A DNA stretch of 64,000 bases, from positions 7,487,711 to 7,551,710 of the forward strand of contig CM055108.1 of assembly GCA_029204225.1 (NCBI GenBank), in the 5' to 3' direction. The position numbers and the translations under genes are program-made. The notes below the pieces were generated by a model. The model was given only the letters and a program-made list of their open reading frames with translations. It was not told the DNA's origin and made no database searches. Positions 33,595 through 44,280 of the stretch are shown piece by piece (position 1 is the first letter of the stretch; each line of letters begins with the position of its first letter). The DNA is from Diphasiastrum complanatum (lineage: Eukaryota; Streptophyta; Lycopodiopsida; Lycopodiales; Lycopodiaceae).

Positions 33595-34090
33595 CCCCCC
33601 CTCTCTTGTGAGGGAGCTTTGAATGTATTGTCAAGTTCTCTTGAGCTAATAAAGAGGATCCTCCACGAGTTCTTGATGATAGCTAAGCTCCTTGTTCATG
33701 GCAATGTTCTTGAGTGAGATTTCTATGAGCATGCTTGATTCCTTTGCATTGTGGATTAACTAGATTCTTGTTTCTTGTTTCTTGTTTAGTTGTGGATTAG
33801 AATTCAGTTCTTGTTTGTGGAATGAGGTAGTAATCAACATTCAAGTAAACTAGATAGGCTGGTTTGTGGTATAGATCTTGCATACTCCCTTGCAACCCAG
33901 TTCTTGATTGTTCTTGAGTAATCTAAGCATCAAGTAATGAGTGTTTCTTGATTTTTAGGTTATTAAAATGCTGCTAGGAAATCTTGTTTCTTGTTTCTTG
34001 AATCTTGTTTCTTGTTCCAGTAGTTAATCTTGTTCTTGATTGTTTTCTAAACTAGTAGATAGTGGTAGGACTACTCCCTGTACCAGAATG
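33595..34090 (+). repeat. LTR-like 3' region of gypsy J
   Basis: A C-run and CTCTCTTGTGAGGGAGC open a stretch rich in TTCTTGTTTC repeats. It resembles 18500-18850 and contains GAGCTAATAAAGAGG, a candidate poly(A) signal. No matched partner or TSD was found, so its limits are uncertain. Confidence 0.5.
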
Positions 34091-34324
34091 CTGATCCTCT
34101 TGAGCTCTAGATGGTTACATGGCTGGTTTTTTGCATGTAGCTGAGTATCAAAATTGTGTCTCCCATTGACAGGCTGGGAAATAGATGTTGAAATCTGAGT
34201 AACCCATCCATGTGCTAACCGTTCTAACAAGAAGAACCGTAAGAACCATAAAGAACGGTAAAGAAGAAGACGAAACCAAGAGATAATTTCGTGTTCACAG
34301 ATTCAGAGGAAATATGTGAACATA

Positions 34325-34395
34325 AAATGAGTTGTCATACACGTGCTGGATACTGCTTAGAAAGAGATTATGGTGATTTTGTACTTGATCCACGG
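34325..34395 (+). repeat. Diverged remnant of the element B LTR
   Basis: CACGTGCTGGA...TCTTAGA-like, GAGATTATGGTGATTTTGTA and TTGATCCACGGATT line up in order with 3799-3862 of the B LTR (CACACGTGCTGGAAGTG ... ATGATGATTTTTGTA ... ATCCATGATGGATCC). It is far more diverged than the copies at 3336 and 8180, so the B family has been active over a long period. Confidence 0.55.
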
Positions 34396-34439
34396 ATTTA
34401 GCACGACCTATATACAAACTGACTATTGTTCCTATTTTG

Positions 34440-35090
34440 GATAGTAGAAGCGTTAGAATCCTTTGAAAAATTAAAAAAAGCATTAACTTCAGCAACAATA
34501 CTGCGTTCTCCAGATTGGACGTTAGAGTTTCATGCTCATACGGATGCTTCAAAATGCCATTGGATCAGTTTTGACGTAGCCAGGTGATTATAAGAAAGAT
34601 TATCCTATATGATTTGCAAGCAGACAGCTTACAGATCCAGAAAAGAATTACAACAATAGAACGTGAGGCATTAGCCATGACTTTCTCTGTTCGGAAATTT
34701 CGTCACTGCCTCATGGAAACGCACTTTGCATTTTATACGGATCATCAACCGTTACTTTACTTGGTAAACAAGACATGCAATACTGGACGTATTGCAAGAT
34801 GGTTATTGTTATTGACTGAATTTGACTTTCGAATTGTGGTTTGAAAGGGCAAGCAACATTATCTAGCCGATCACGTTTCACGAATTGAATCCGCACCAGT
34901 TAATACTGAAGTGGATGATGAACTGCCAGATGCTGCATTGTTCTATGTTGAAGTAGTACCTGAGTGGACAGTAGATATTGTTGAGTACCTGACGCTAGGA
35001 CAACTGAATGACTCCCTGAAAAAAGTACAGAAGATACAATTGATTCATAAGGCTCAACCTTATCAATTAATTGCAAGATAATGGTATCGT
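34440..35090 (+). pseudogene. gypsy K RNase H, frameshifted
   Basis: SLKKALTSATILRSPDWTLE and FHAHTDASKC open the domain. After frame changes, TTIEREALAMTFSVRKFRHC and FAFYTDHQPLLYLVNKTCNT follow, then ARWLLLLTEFDFRIVV to a stop at 34842-34844. QHYLADHVSRIESAPV comes next. The order and motifs match gypsy J. It is clearly non-functional. Confidence 0.88.
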
Positions 35091-35900
35091 TGTGGATCAG
35101 ATAATATTTTACGAAGGTGTGTTTTACCGCATGAAGTACCAGATTTAATCATGTTTTCACATGATGACATGGGTGGAGGACACTTCTCTACAGATATTAC
35201 TATTCACAAACTTTTACAATCAGGCTGTTGGTGGCCTACGCTTCACAAGGACATGGAAAACTTTATTCAGACATGTGATGTTTGCCAGTGAGCACGACAA
35301 CCTACTTGACAGAACTATGAACTCTTGCATCCGATTTTATCGCAAGCACCATTTGAAAAATGGGGACTGGACTATGTTGGACCTATTCACCCTGCTGCAC
35401 AAGGATCTCAGGCCCGATACATTATCGTCGCAACTGACTATATGACCAAGTGGGTTGAAGCCAAAGCTATCAAAGTTGCTGATGTGAAATCTATGGCCAA
35501 GTTTCTATATGAAAATATTATAATCAGATTTGGATGTTGGATCGAGATTGTCAGTGACCGAGGTACCCACTTTGTTAATCAAACAATAAAGTGTTTACTG
35601 AAAGATTTTTTTGCTATACACAGATTTAGTACTCCCTACTATCCCAGAGAGAATGGCCAAGCTGAATCTTCCAATAAGATTCTTTGCACCATTATGACAA
35701 AGACAGTTGAAGTGAGTCGATCTGATTGAAAACATAAACTGTATGCAGCATTATGGGCATTCAAAACCGCTTACAACTTACACATAGCAGCAATGGAACG
35801 ATTAAATGATGATAAGTCTTTACAACTCCGTCATGAAGCATTGCACAAATTATGTGAAACTCGATTGATGGCAGTTCAATCATCGTCCACGCAATGAGAT
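35091..35900 (+). pseudogene. gypsy K integrase
   Basis: The zinc domain (HDDMGGGHFSTDITIHKLLQ, CDVCQ, stop) leads into an open 134-codon stretch (35325-35729) with the DDE core: Asp in GLDYVGP, Asp in VSDRGTHF, Glu in NGQAESSN. DYMTKWVEAKAIKVADVKSM lies between. A stop follows VSRSD, and the C-terminal domain is mostly lost; only HKLYAALWAFKTAYNL-like text and LRHEALHKLCETRLM remain. Confidence 0.88.
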
Positions 35901-35922
35901 TATTACTCTTGACTCGCCTTCC

Positions 35923-37601
35923 GTGTCACGACGTCGCACTAGGCATACCTCGTCAGCTGTGCTTCCACCCCCTTCTGCTGTTCGCACTGAACTTTCCATT
36001 CTCCCAGTCTCTGATGCTTCTCTCGCCTCTGCTTCCATTCAAGGACAATCTGTGACCATTGGGCCTACCATTCCCATCACAGCTGCCCAGGCCGCCTCAC
36101 CCTTACACACCAAAGCCACCTCACCAAACACACAGTGGAGTAGAAAATCTCTGATCTGGGGTCCGAAAACACTCTGATCATCCAGAAACTTGTCCAGCTG
36201 GATTGAGAGTTGAAGATTGCCAAACAACACAACGACAAGGCTGAAGACGAAAAGAAGTTGGTCCAGCAACAAGCTGATCGCTTGGAAGAATACATCAGCT
36301 CCCTGCAAAACGCCCTGACAACCGCATAGGATCATGTGGATAAGGTCGTGCAGGATGCCAAGCAATAGGTGCAGGTAGTGAAGGGGCAATTACATGGGAT
36401 CGCACATGGCTTCAAGCTGAAATGGATGTGACCATCCTTGAGCGTGATGCGTATCTTCAAACACAAATAACAGATCATCCGGTCACACCAACGAAGATTG
36501 CGTATTTGTTCAAAAAAGTGGAGACATACAACCCTTCAAGGATTTCAAGGCCGCTTTGACAGGTTCAAAGGAGCAGCTTCAACCGAGTTGGCAAAGGCTA
36601 AAGAGACCATCACCACCTATGAAAAAGCAGTCGTTCGAGTGTTGGAAGCCGGACCACAAATCTCTGTATCGGTCATGCGGCAATTCTCCCCTCCGCGCCA
36701 AGAAGCCATACCAATGGATAAAGGGGTTGATTCGAGCATGGACCAGGGGGGAGCTCCAGATATAGCAGACCAACCGCCAACCATACCGACAATATAAGTG
36801 GGTCCATCTTCATCAAGGACAACACCTCTATGCAGAAGGCCCATCAGCATCAAGGACTAGATCCAGACCTTCTTAAAGCAACATCCACATGAGCCCTCGT
36901 GTGGTGGATGGGTTCTGAAGTTTAAGACCTCCGAGATCAAGACCGGCAAAGAGTTGGACAAAATATCTGCATTGGGAGAGCAGCCGACATGGAGAATCAC
37001 ATTCTTTGAAAAAATTTTGGAATCAATTAGGAGTTACGTTGCCAGCCCTCGCCAATTCTGGGTAGATCCCTATTACATGCCAGTGCCGCAAAGAAATTAA
37101 TGGAAATATTTGGGATTGGCTATGGACAAGATCGCCATCCATACGCCCAATTGGCCAATCATCCATCAGCCTTACAGCTGGACCATCTCAGTGGATCTCC
37201 ACTGCGCCTTACAAGCCTATCAACGAGAGTATGTCCACTCTCTCGATCCAACGGTGCGACAATCGGCAATGTTTGCTAAAAATCTAGCTATGTTGGCATC
37301 AGTGGCAACTAGATGGGACGATTGCCTCCCTCATCTGGCATTCGATCCAAATAAGTCGATGGCCTCAGAGCAAATCAAAGATCAGTTGTCGGTTGCTCGT
37401 TTATATTTTCATGAGGCAATGATGGGATGCTCCTGGGAATCACACTTCACATCATGGACAACCTCAAAGTGGATTGCTGGAGCCCACCATTGTTTCCTGC
37501 CACACACGTTGGATTTTAATACTGCACGTCTCAATTTTATGGAGAAGGTGCAGCATCATTTGATGAAGATTCGGCACGAAGCCAATAAAAGTCCCCAATA
37601 A
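35923..37601 (+). pseudogene. Post-integrase ORF of gypsy K, broken
   Basis: A Ser/Ala/Pro-rich start (MSRRRTRHTSSAVLPPPSAV, 35923-36177) is followed, with stops, by a probable coiled coil at 36180-36400 (NDKAEDEKKLVQQQADRLEE, YISSLQNALTTA). Another helical stretch follows (ELAKAKETITTYEKAVVRVL). A C-terminal region then begins near 36910 (KFKTSEIKTGKELDKISALG, ITFFEKILESIRSYV, RQFWVDPYYMPVPQRN), has one stop, and stays open as 37110-37601 (YSWTISVDLHCALQAYQRE, FDPNKSMASEQIKDQLSVAR). It belongs to no canonical retroelement enzyme. It ends about 50 bp before the LTR. Position and layout parallel the gypsy J extra ORF. Confidence 0.55.
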
Positions 37602-37650
37602 CTGCATATTGCAGGTGTCGTGGGACCGCCACCAGTTTTGGTGGGAGATA

Positions 37651-38107
37651 CTGTTGGAGGGTTTGCGGATCTCAAGGCAACCCTAACCCTAGTTAATACG
37701 TGAGAGGGATTTAGCACACTGCGTGTGTAAGTCCAACCCGATGATCACACAGTTATTTGATTGATTAGTTAAAAGTTAATAGAAGGACTTTAAGCCTTTT
37801 TGCGGAACTTTTAATGTTGCAGAGCCTAAATGTCAAGTTAGTGAATAAAGTTGGGTTTCCCTCCAATTTTGATGGTTCTCACACTTTTTTAAATTTGAAT
37901 AAAAAGAGAGGCAAGACTGGACCAATAAGATTCAGAGGCCAGGGTCCTCCTCTCTAATATAAGAAGGGACCAACTCGAGTTGCTCCTCATGTTCATTTCC
38001 TCATTTCAATAAAGCAGATTGGTTCTCTTCAGAAATGGATTGATGAATGTCCTTACTCTCTATCACTTTTCCTCCATCTCTCATGCTTATTTGGATTTTG
38101 CTAATAT
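37651..38107 (+). repeat. 3' LTR of gypsy K, truncated (about 457 bp)
   Basis: Starts TGTTGGAGGGTTTGCGG after a purine-rich GGTGGGAGATAC. It matches the reverse complement of 12163 downward, including the TATA region (CTAATATAAGAAGGG), GAGTTGCTCCTCATGTTCAT and CAATAAAGCAG. Identity ends at GATTTTGCTAAT, where copia D gag begins. Confidence 0.88.
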
Positions 38108-38690
38108 GCTCTTCATCTTGAGCACACTATACGAAGTGCGAGATATAGCTTCCAAGCTACATCTCAGGAATAAATTCTACTCCCTCAAGATGACGAATGG
38201 TGATGTTCTACATAATCACATTAATCAATTCAAGAACCTGCTAAGACAAATGGCCGCTGTCGGATCTGTCATTGACGATCAAGACGCAGTGATGCAACTG
38301 CTTACAAGCTTGCCAAGCTCTTATGACAGCTGGGTGATGATCATCACGACTCATCTAGAATTGACTCTTTCGAGAGTCATTATTATGTTGTTGCAGTAAG
38401 ACATGCGGAGGAATGAAGACTCAAGTTCCTCAGCTGATTCTCACACCTTGTACACCAACAAGAGCATGACAAAGTAGAAGAAGAAAAAAAAAGACCCGAA
38501 GCAATCAAAGCCAGACCAGAAACCAGCTCAGCACAAGGAACAATCGAATCCGTAGACAAAGAAAAAGCTGTTTTGCAGATACTACAAACGAAACAACCAC
38601 GAAATACAAGACTGCCAAATACTTCAAGTGAAGAACAACAGCAAGGGGCAGTCGAATGAAGTGGCAAATGAAGTTGCAGAAGCTCCACAG
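38108..38690 (+). pseudogene. copia D gag, partial
   Basis: YEVRDIASKLHLRNKFYSLK, HINQFKNLLRQMAAVGSVID and QLLTSLPSSYDSWVMI are typical of copia gag. Stops occur at 38397 and near 38476, followed by a Lys/Gln-rich stretch. The zinc knuckle has decayed to CRYYKRNNHEIQDC, again with a Tyr at the second Cys. Confidence 0.85.
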
Positions 38691-39130
38691 CCTATTCAAG
38701 AAGCGGATCATGATGTCTTCATGACCATCCATCAAGGAGCATCTGGTGACAGTTCTTGGTTCCTGGATTCCGGAGTCACTCAGCATATGACTACTCTCAT
38801 TGGCTGTTTCGAGTCCTATACACCTTACAGTACCCAGAAATATGTCCACATTGGTGACAATAGCACACAGGCTATTAAAGGTGAAGTACCAAATTTATCC
38901 ACGAATCTGCTCTCTGTAAGCAGAATCACAGATCTAGGACACAAAGTAGAATTCAAATGTGATCAGTGTAAAGTAGTCGATAGGACAAGCAAGATCCTAG
39001 CACTCAAAAGGAGGCATGGATACTTGTACAAATTGAGTCATTGCTTTTCTGCCTCTAGTCAGGCTCTCAGTACTTCAATTCATTCAAATAAAGGTTTACT
39101 TTGACATTATAGACTTGTTCATTTTTCATG
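38691..39130 (+). pseudogene. copia D protease and GAG_preINT start
   Basis: SSWFLDSGVTQHMTT contains the D-S-G active site; the usual Ala after Gly is Val. LSTNLLSVSRITDLGHKVEF and ALKRRHGYLYKLSH follow. The frame stops at 39102-39104, and the next part (HYRLVHFSCC) is out of frame. Confidence 0.85.
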
Positions 39131-39144
39131 TTGTTGTACAATGA

Positions 39145-39761
39145 ATGTCTAGACAATCTATTGTTCTTGATCTCGACTATCCTCACGAAAGAGTCAAGTT
39201 ACCTGTCTGTCAAGATTGTCTAGTTGGTAAACATACTATGAAACATTTTAAATCAAGCCATCAGCACATTGCTAGAGGATTGCTACATGTTGTACATTCA
39301 GATATTTATGGCCCGATGAAAAATCCTTTGCTGAAGGATGCCAAGTATTTTATAACCTTTATTGATGAATTTTTCAAAAGGACCATGGTGTATTTTATAA
39401 AGAAGAAATCAGAAGCCTTCAACTGCTTCAGAATCTTCAAGGAGCGTGCAAAGAAGGAGACTGGAAGGACGATTAAGGTCCTCATGTCAGACAACGGTGG
39501 AGAACATATCTCTATCGAGTTTAAGGAGTACTGTCAAAGCCAAGGCATTGAGCATCAATTCATCACTCCTTACAGTCCTCAGTCTAATGGCTTAGCCGAG
39601 AGGAAGAACCGTACTGTGGTTGAATCTGTCAAATGTATGCTATCGCATGCATCGTTGCCTAAGAGATTCTGGGCTGAAGCTGTCTCCACTATAGCTTACA
39701 TCCAGAATAGATGTTCGACCAAGGCCCTCTCAGACAAGACACCTCACGAGGTGTGGACAGG
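39145..39761 (+). pseudogene. copia D integrase, split by an insertion
   Basis: CQDCLVGKHTMKHFKSSHQH and the rve core carry the triad: Asp in VVHSDIYGP, Asp in LMSDNGGEH, Glu in NGLAERKNRT. FWAEAVSTIAYIQNRCSTKA and TPHEVWTG follow, then the inserted LTR. The open frame continues to 39942 only by reading into the insertion. The true continuation is at 40850 (PSLKNLRVFGCIAYAQ). Confidence 0.92.
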
Positions 39762-39764
39762 CTT

Positions 39765-40844
39765 TGTTTTACAAGTGGAGGTGAGAAAGACCTCCAAATC
39801 CAAGGTAGAGCCTCCAAATGTCCTCCAAGCAACCTGCAAGCTTCAAGATGCTCCCCAACTCCAAGCTAGGATGCCTCCACCTGCAAGTAAGGATCTGCAA
39901 GCCTCCAAGGATCTCTCCTCCACCTGTGTCCCTACTTTTTAAACACAAAGATAGATAACAAGCTGGCCTCAAGTATTCACCACCCAACCATAGCTAGATC
40001 GAAGCTCCAGGCAAGACCTATCTAGCACCCCCTTGCTAACCATAAACAAATCATAAGCATACCACAATACTCCATAGCATACTCAAGATCCAAACCCTAC
40101 TTATGTCCCATACCATAAGCAAGATTCAAACCTCAAGCATACTACCACAAGAAAGCACTCTACACACTAGTAGCAACACTAGAACATAAGCAAAGCAAAC
40201 AAGAGAGATCTCTCCCCCCCCAATGGGTGCCCTACTACCCTCATATAGATGGCCCATGGACCCCTCCAATGCACTCTGGAGTTCCATGCTCATCCAATGA
40301 GAGAGAGAAGCCTAGGGGAGTTAAAGAATCTCCAAGAGCCTCCATAGGCTTATGGAATGTCAAGAGACTCCTTCCATAATCTATGACTTTTTGAATGCCT
40401 TTCTTGTGGGAGTTGGGAACTCAATGGACACTTTAGAAGGGCACCCTCCTACTAGGTCCCATTGCCCAAGTTATGCAAGTATACTTTGGTCCTAGACCAA
40501 TAAAGTAATATGGCTCAATGTTGGGGGCCATGGTTTAGAAAAATAGTCATCCAATGACTTTCTAACACCTCTCTAGGTTCCATACCTCCATCCAAGGCAT
40601 AGACACCTTCCTACCCTTAACCAAGGACACTAGTACCTTAATCTAAGGCACCTACCCTTAATACTAAGGATACCCCTTATCCAAGGGTCACGTGACTCCA
40701 TACCTCCAACTAAGGTATAGTCACTTGTCTGTCCTTATCCAAGGGCATATACCCTTAATCCTAAGGGTACCTTTCCATTTAGCCCCCAACACTAAATGGA
40801 CTATTAGGGGTCTAAAGTACTGCTAGTTACATAGGTATGTAACA
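39765..40844 (-). mobile_element. Solo LTR of another family inside copia D integrase
   Basis: The minus strand starts TGTTACATACC (40844) and ends CTTGTAAAACA (39765), with TG...CA ends. It interrupts integrase between codons for WTG and PSLK. CTTTG occurs on both sides (39762-39766 and 40845-40849) and overlaps the LTR end by two bases. Either the TSD is CTTTG with a non-CA end at 39767, or the duplication is shorter. A TATA-like TCTATATGAGG (minus strand, near 40240) supports an LTR. Accordion-like TAACCAAGG / CCTTAATCC repeats lie at 40560-40770. Confidence 0.75.
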
Positions 40845-40849
40845 CTTTG

Positions 40850-42020
40850 AGCCTTCTTTGAAGAACCTAAGAGTGTTTGGGTGCATTGCCTACGCACAGA
40901 TCCCAAAAGACACGAGGAAGAAATTGGACTTCCAAGGTCTCAAGACCATCCTGATCGGATATACTTCATCTGATAATACTTATAAGCTGTATGATCTTGA
41001 TACCCAACAAATCTTGTATAGCCGGGATACAGTCTTCATCGAGGATCGGTTCATCGACCTCAAAGGCAAGGATGTTGCTCAAGAAGAACCCTCGTCACCT
41101 GCCATTGACACGACAGTCCGAGCTTCTGGCTCAAGCATGTCTATTGTCGACCCACTTCGAGACAGCGAATCAAACGAAGATATTGCTGCTACCCAGCAAC
41201 AAATCCCAGGAGCGGTTCTTCAGTCGAATCCTCCCAGAAGATCAAGCCGAGTGCTCACACAGCCCACAAGGTATAATCATGAGTTTTTCTGTCTCTTGAT
41301 ATAGGAACCGATGACAGTCGAAGAAGCACTCAGCCAACCAGACTCTGATCTCTAGAGAGAAGCTATGGACAGAGAGTATTTTTCTCTGATCAAGAACCAG
41401 ACATGGTCATTAGTCGAAGCTCCTATTGGCTGCAATATCATTGATTACAAATGGATCTTTAAGATCAAATACAATGCCAACAGAGCAATTGATCGAAGGA
41501 AGACAAGACTGGTAGCATGAGGATTCACCCAGATCTCGAATGTCGACTACAGTGAGACTTTTAGTCCCGTCGTCAAACATTCGTCGATCCGAATGCTCTT
41601 GTCTTATGCTGCAGCTGCTGACCTCGAAGTGCATCAACTCAATGTACAAACAGCCTATCTGAATGGAGTTATACAAGAATATATCTACATGATCCAGCCC
41701 GAAGGATACATTCTGGAAGGTATGAAAAATCATGTCTATAAACTCCACAAGGCAGTGTACGGCTTGAAACAGTCTGCCAGAGCTTGGTTTCAAAGGATCA
41801 ACACATTTCTCATTGAACAAGGATTCAAACCAAGCACTGCTGATTGCGACGTCTATTCCAAGTCAGTACATCAATCCTTCATTACCATCGCCTTGTATGT
41901 GAATGGTACGTTGCTCTTCAGCAACAATACCAATATGGTCAAGGGTTCAAAGCAAATGCTATTTTCAGAGTTTGACATTACTGAACTAGGCAAAGCTCAC
42001 TTCTGTTTGGGGATTTAAAT
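40850..42020 (+). pseudogene. copia D integrase tail and reverse transcriptase
   Basis: The integrase tail (SLKNLRVFGCIAYAQIP, LIGYTSSDNTYKLYD) leads to the linker and RT: REAMDREYFSLIKNQTWSLV, YKWIFKIKYNANRAIDR, VDYSETFSPVVKHSSIRML, HQLNVQTAYLNGVIQEYIYM, KAVYGLKQSARAWFQ. The catalytic box reads YVNGTLLFSN instead of YVDD.LLFSN, so both Asp residues are changed. Stops lie near 41303, 41354 and 41518, and at 42016-42018. Confidence 0.92.
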
Positions 42021-42865
42021 CTACAGAGACAGAGCAAATCGACTCAACAAAGGTATCTTTACAATGTTCTTAACAGATACAATTTGATGAATTGTAAATT
42101 AGCTCAGTCACCAATGGATCCAAGCCTACATCAATGTCCCTAGACCAAGTAGGAAGTGGAGCAAATGAGAGAATACCCTTATCGATCGATACTAGGATCT
42201 CTCATGTACGCAATGGTCTATACAAGACCTGATATCTCTTTTGTTGTAAGCTCACTCAGCCAATACATGGCTAATCCTGACATTATCCATTGGAAGGCTC
42301 TCATACGAGTCATGAGATATATTCGAGCTACCATGGACCAGTGCATTTGCTATGTCAGCAATGACAATCTTCATCAGCTCAGTGGTTATTCTGATGCAAG
42401 CTGGGGAGGAGATGTAGACAATCGTAAATCCACATCTGGATTTTCATTCTTCTTCAACGGCGGTCCTATCTCATGGAACAGTCGTAAGCAAACTTCTGTC
42501 GCACTTTCTTTTACAGAAGCAGAATACATTGTTGTTTCTCAATCTATCAAGGAAGCGTTTTGGTTGAGAAATTTACTGTCAGACGTTAATCTGAATCAGT
42601 ATAGCCCTACAGTTTTATTTTGTGATAATCAGAGTGCTATTGCCTTATCGGCCAACCCTAGATTTCACTCTAGGAGTAAGCACATTGAAATCAGATATAA
42701 CTACATCAGGGGCAAGGTTCTCAACAAGGAAGTAAGCTTAACGTACTACAGAACGCAGGACATGGTTGCAGACATATTCACGAAAGCACTCAATGTTAAT
42801 GCACACAACAAATTTTGTGCATTGCTTAGTCTGAAGATCAAGGCATTTACGGATCCAGATTAAGA
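42021..42865 (+). pseudogene. copia D RT tail and RNase H
   Basis: After a broken stretch, 42156-42863 is open: YPYRSILGSLMYAMVYTRPD, LSGYSDASWGGDVDNRKSTS, ISWNSRKQTSVALSFTEAEY, FCDNQSAIALSANPRFHSRS and MVADIFTKALN. These are complete RNase H motifs. Only the upstream junction is damaged. Confidence 0.92.
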
Positions 42866-42870
42866 GGGGG
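42861..42870 (+). promoter_or_regulatory. Polypurine tract of copia D
   Basis: TAAGAGGGGG lies directly before the LTR start. Confidence 0.85.
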
Positions 42871-43811
42871 TGTTGGATTTATTTCCTCTAGTCACCTAAA
42901 TCCCATTTTAATCTGTCTCCATTCATATTTACTCGCGTTGTCGCACAATCTGCATATTAACATGCAAATTCTCACAGGCGATGAAAAGACGAAAAGCAAA
43001 GGCTAACGTCACACCCTCTTCACACCCATGCAGCTGCACTAACAGACTGGACAACGACTGCAGCCACCCACGATCTCCTACAAACAGCACATCCACCTTG
43101 TACTTTCTTCATCTGCACAACTGTAACATTATGTATATATTGAATACCAATTGCATATTCATTAACAAGTTAGTGAGCGAGAGAGAACGAAGAAGAGAAG
43201 CTTATCAGAGATAGACAAAAGTAGATGCTCTGTGCATTGATTCTTTAATTTGTCAGCAATAAGGTTTCATTCCTTTACAATTTGAATAAGCTTCGTAGGG
43301 CACACAGTTTCGTCCACTATTGTCTTGTGCTCTACCGCATTATTGACATGTATACTTGATATACTTAATCTGATACAGTTCTTTGTTCTGCGTTCAGATT
43401 TGTGTTAATATTGCTATGCTTATTATTCATTCAGTCTGATTTTTCTAGTTGCTCTTTCTGGTAATAGACGACTAACATTTAGTCTTGTCTTTCGCTAATG
43501 TTTCGCAACTAATTATTAGTCGAGCACTATCTAGCTCTTCGTGAATCATTTGCGACACATAATTTGTCTAGCTATTCACGACAAATTATTCTTCTGGCGC
43601 TTCGTTTATTAATGTTTGGCTATGTAACCAAAAACGCCGTGATTTCCATCACTAACGTTCCGTTCGTAATGATAGACATAGTTATGCTTTTGGAGTGCAC
43701 GAACAATTTCTGTTCGAGTTTGTTTCTCGTTCCAGTTCGTTTCTTGTTCGTGTTTCATTTCTCATTCGTGTTTGTCTTACCACTCTGAGCTAAATGTTTT
43801 GTTTCTAACAT
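42871..43811 (+). repeat. 3' LTR of copia D (about 941 bp)
   Basis: Begins TGTTGGATTTATTTCC after the purine tract. It is taken to end at TTTCTAACA (43811), where copia E integrase sequence on the minus strand begins. TGTATATATTG near 43132 and motifs TTCGTGAA / TTTGCGACAC occur inside. The end was set by TG...CA and by the neighbour, not by a second copy. Confidence 0.78.
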
Positions 43812-44280
43812 ACGACACCTTTCTCCCTCTCTCCAACACCTGTTCTTTTGTTCAGTAACACCATTGTGCTGCGGTGTGTAGGCTGCAATTCTTTTGTGAA
43901 TGATGCCACGATCATTGTAGAAGTCAATGAAGCGATTCGAGATGTATTCGCCACCTCGATCTGTTCTGATCTACTTCACTTTGTTGTATGTACATCTCTC
44001 AGTCCAATTCACATATTTTGTGAATTTATCAAGTGCTTCAGATTTATTCTGAATAAAATACACTCTGGAAAATTTACTATAATCATCAATGAAGGTTATA
44101 TAAAATTTTGAACCTCCTACTAAGATCACTTTGAATGGTCCACATATTCAGAATGCACTAGCTCCAAAATCTTAGTCGTTTTGTAGGAGTCTTTGACGAA
44201 TGGTGTGCATGACATCTTGCCCTTCAAACATGCATCACAGGTGGTCGAACTGGTTGCATTCGAGATGTTGACCCCTGTTA
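43812..44280 (-). pseudogene. copia E integrase, degenerate
   Basis: ATSSTTCDACLKGKMSCTPF and TTKILELVHSEYVDHS (Asp-region Glu/Asp altered) are followed by stops. In mixed frames, FYITFIDDYSKFS-like, RTDRGGEY-like and NGVTEQKNR-like segments can be picked out. It is strongly decayed and ends at the copia D LTR. Confidence 0.75.

Larger units (their letters stand above)
28340..34090 (+). mobile_element. Ty3/gypsy element J: RNase H, integrase, minisatellites, extra ORF, LTR-like 3' end
   Basis: Plus-strand order: RNase H (28380), integrase (to 30209), a 1.6-kb spacer with two minisatellites, a post-integrase coding region (31861-33588), then an LTR-like region. RT, protease, gag and the 5' LTR are missing. 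An ORF after integrase is known from some plant gypsy lineages (Athila env-like, Tat additional ORFs). Confidence 0.78.
34420..38107 (+). mobile_element. Ty3/gypsy element K: RNase H, integrase, post-integrase ORF, truncated 3' LTR
   Basis: Plus-strand order is RNase H, integrase, about 1.7 kb of broken extra ORF, then an LTR starting at 37651 and cut at about 38107 by copia D. The LTR is of the G1 family (11404-12163). Confidence 0.85.
38108..43811 (+). mobile_element. Ty1/copia element D, 5' truncated, with a solo LTR inside
   Basis: Gag (partial), protease, integrase, RT, RNase H, purine tract and a full 3' LTR lie in order on the plus strand. The 5' LTR and gag start are missing; gypsy K LTR sequence lies there instead. 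Integrase is split by a foreign solo LTR. Stops and a mutated RT active site show it is dead. Confidence 0.9.

Noticed and set aside
39767-39942. Integrase fused to a novel C-terminal domain
   Set aside because: The extra residues come from reading into the inserted solo LTR. True integrase resumes at about 40850.
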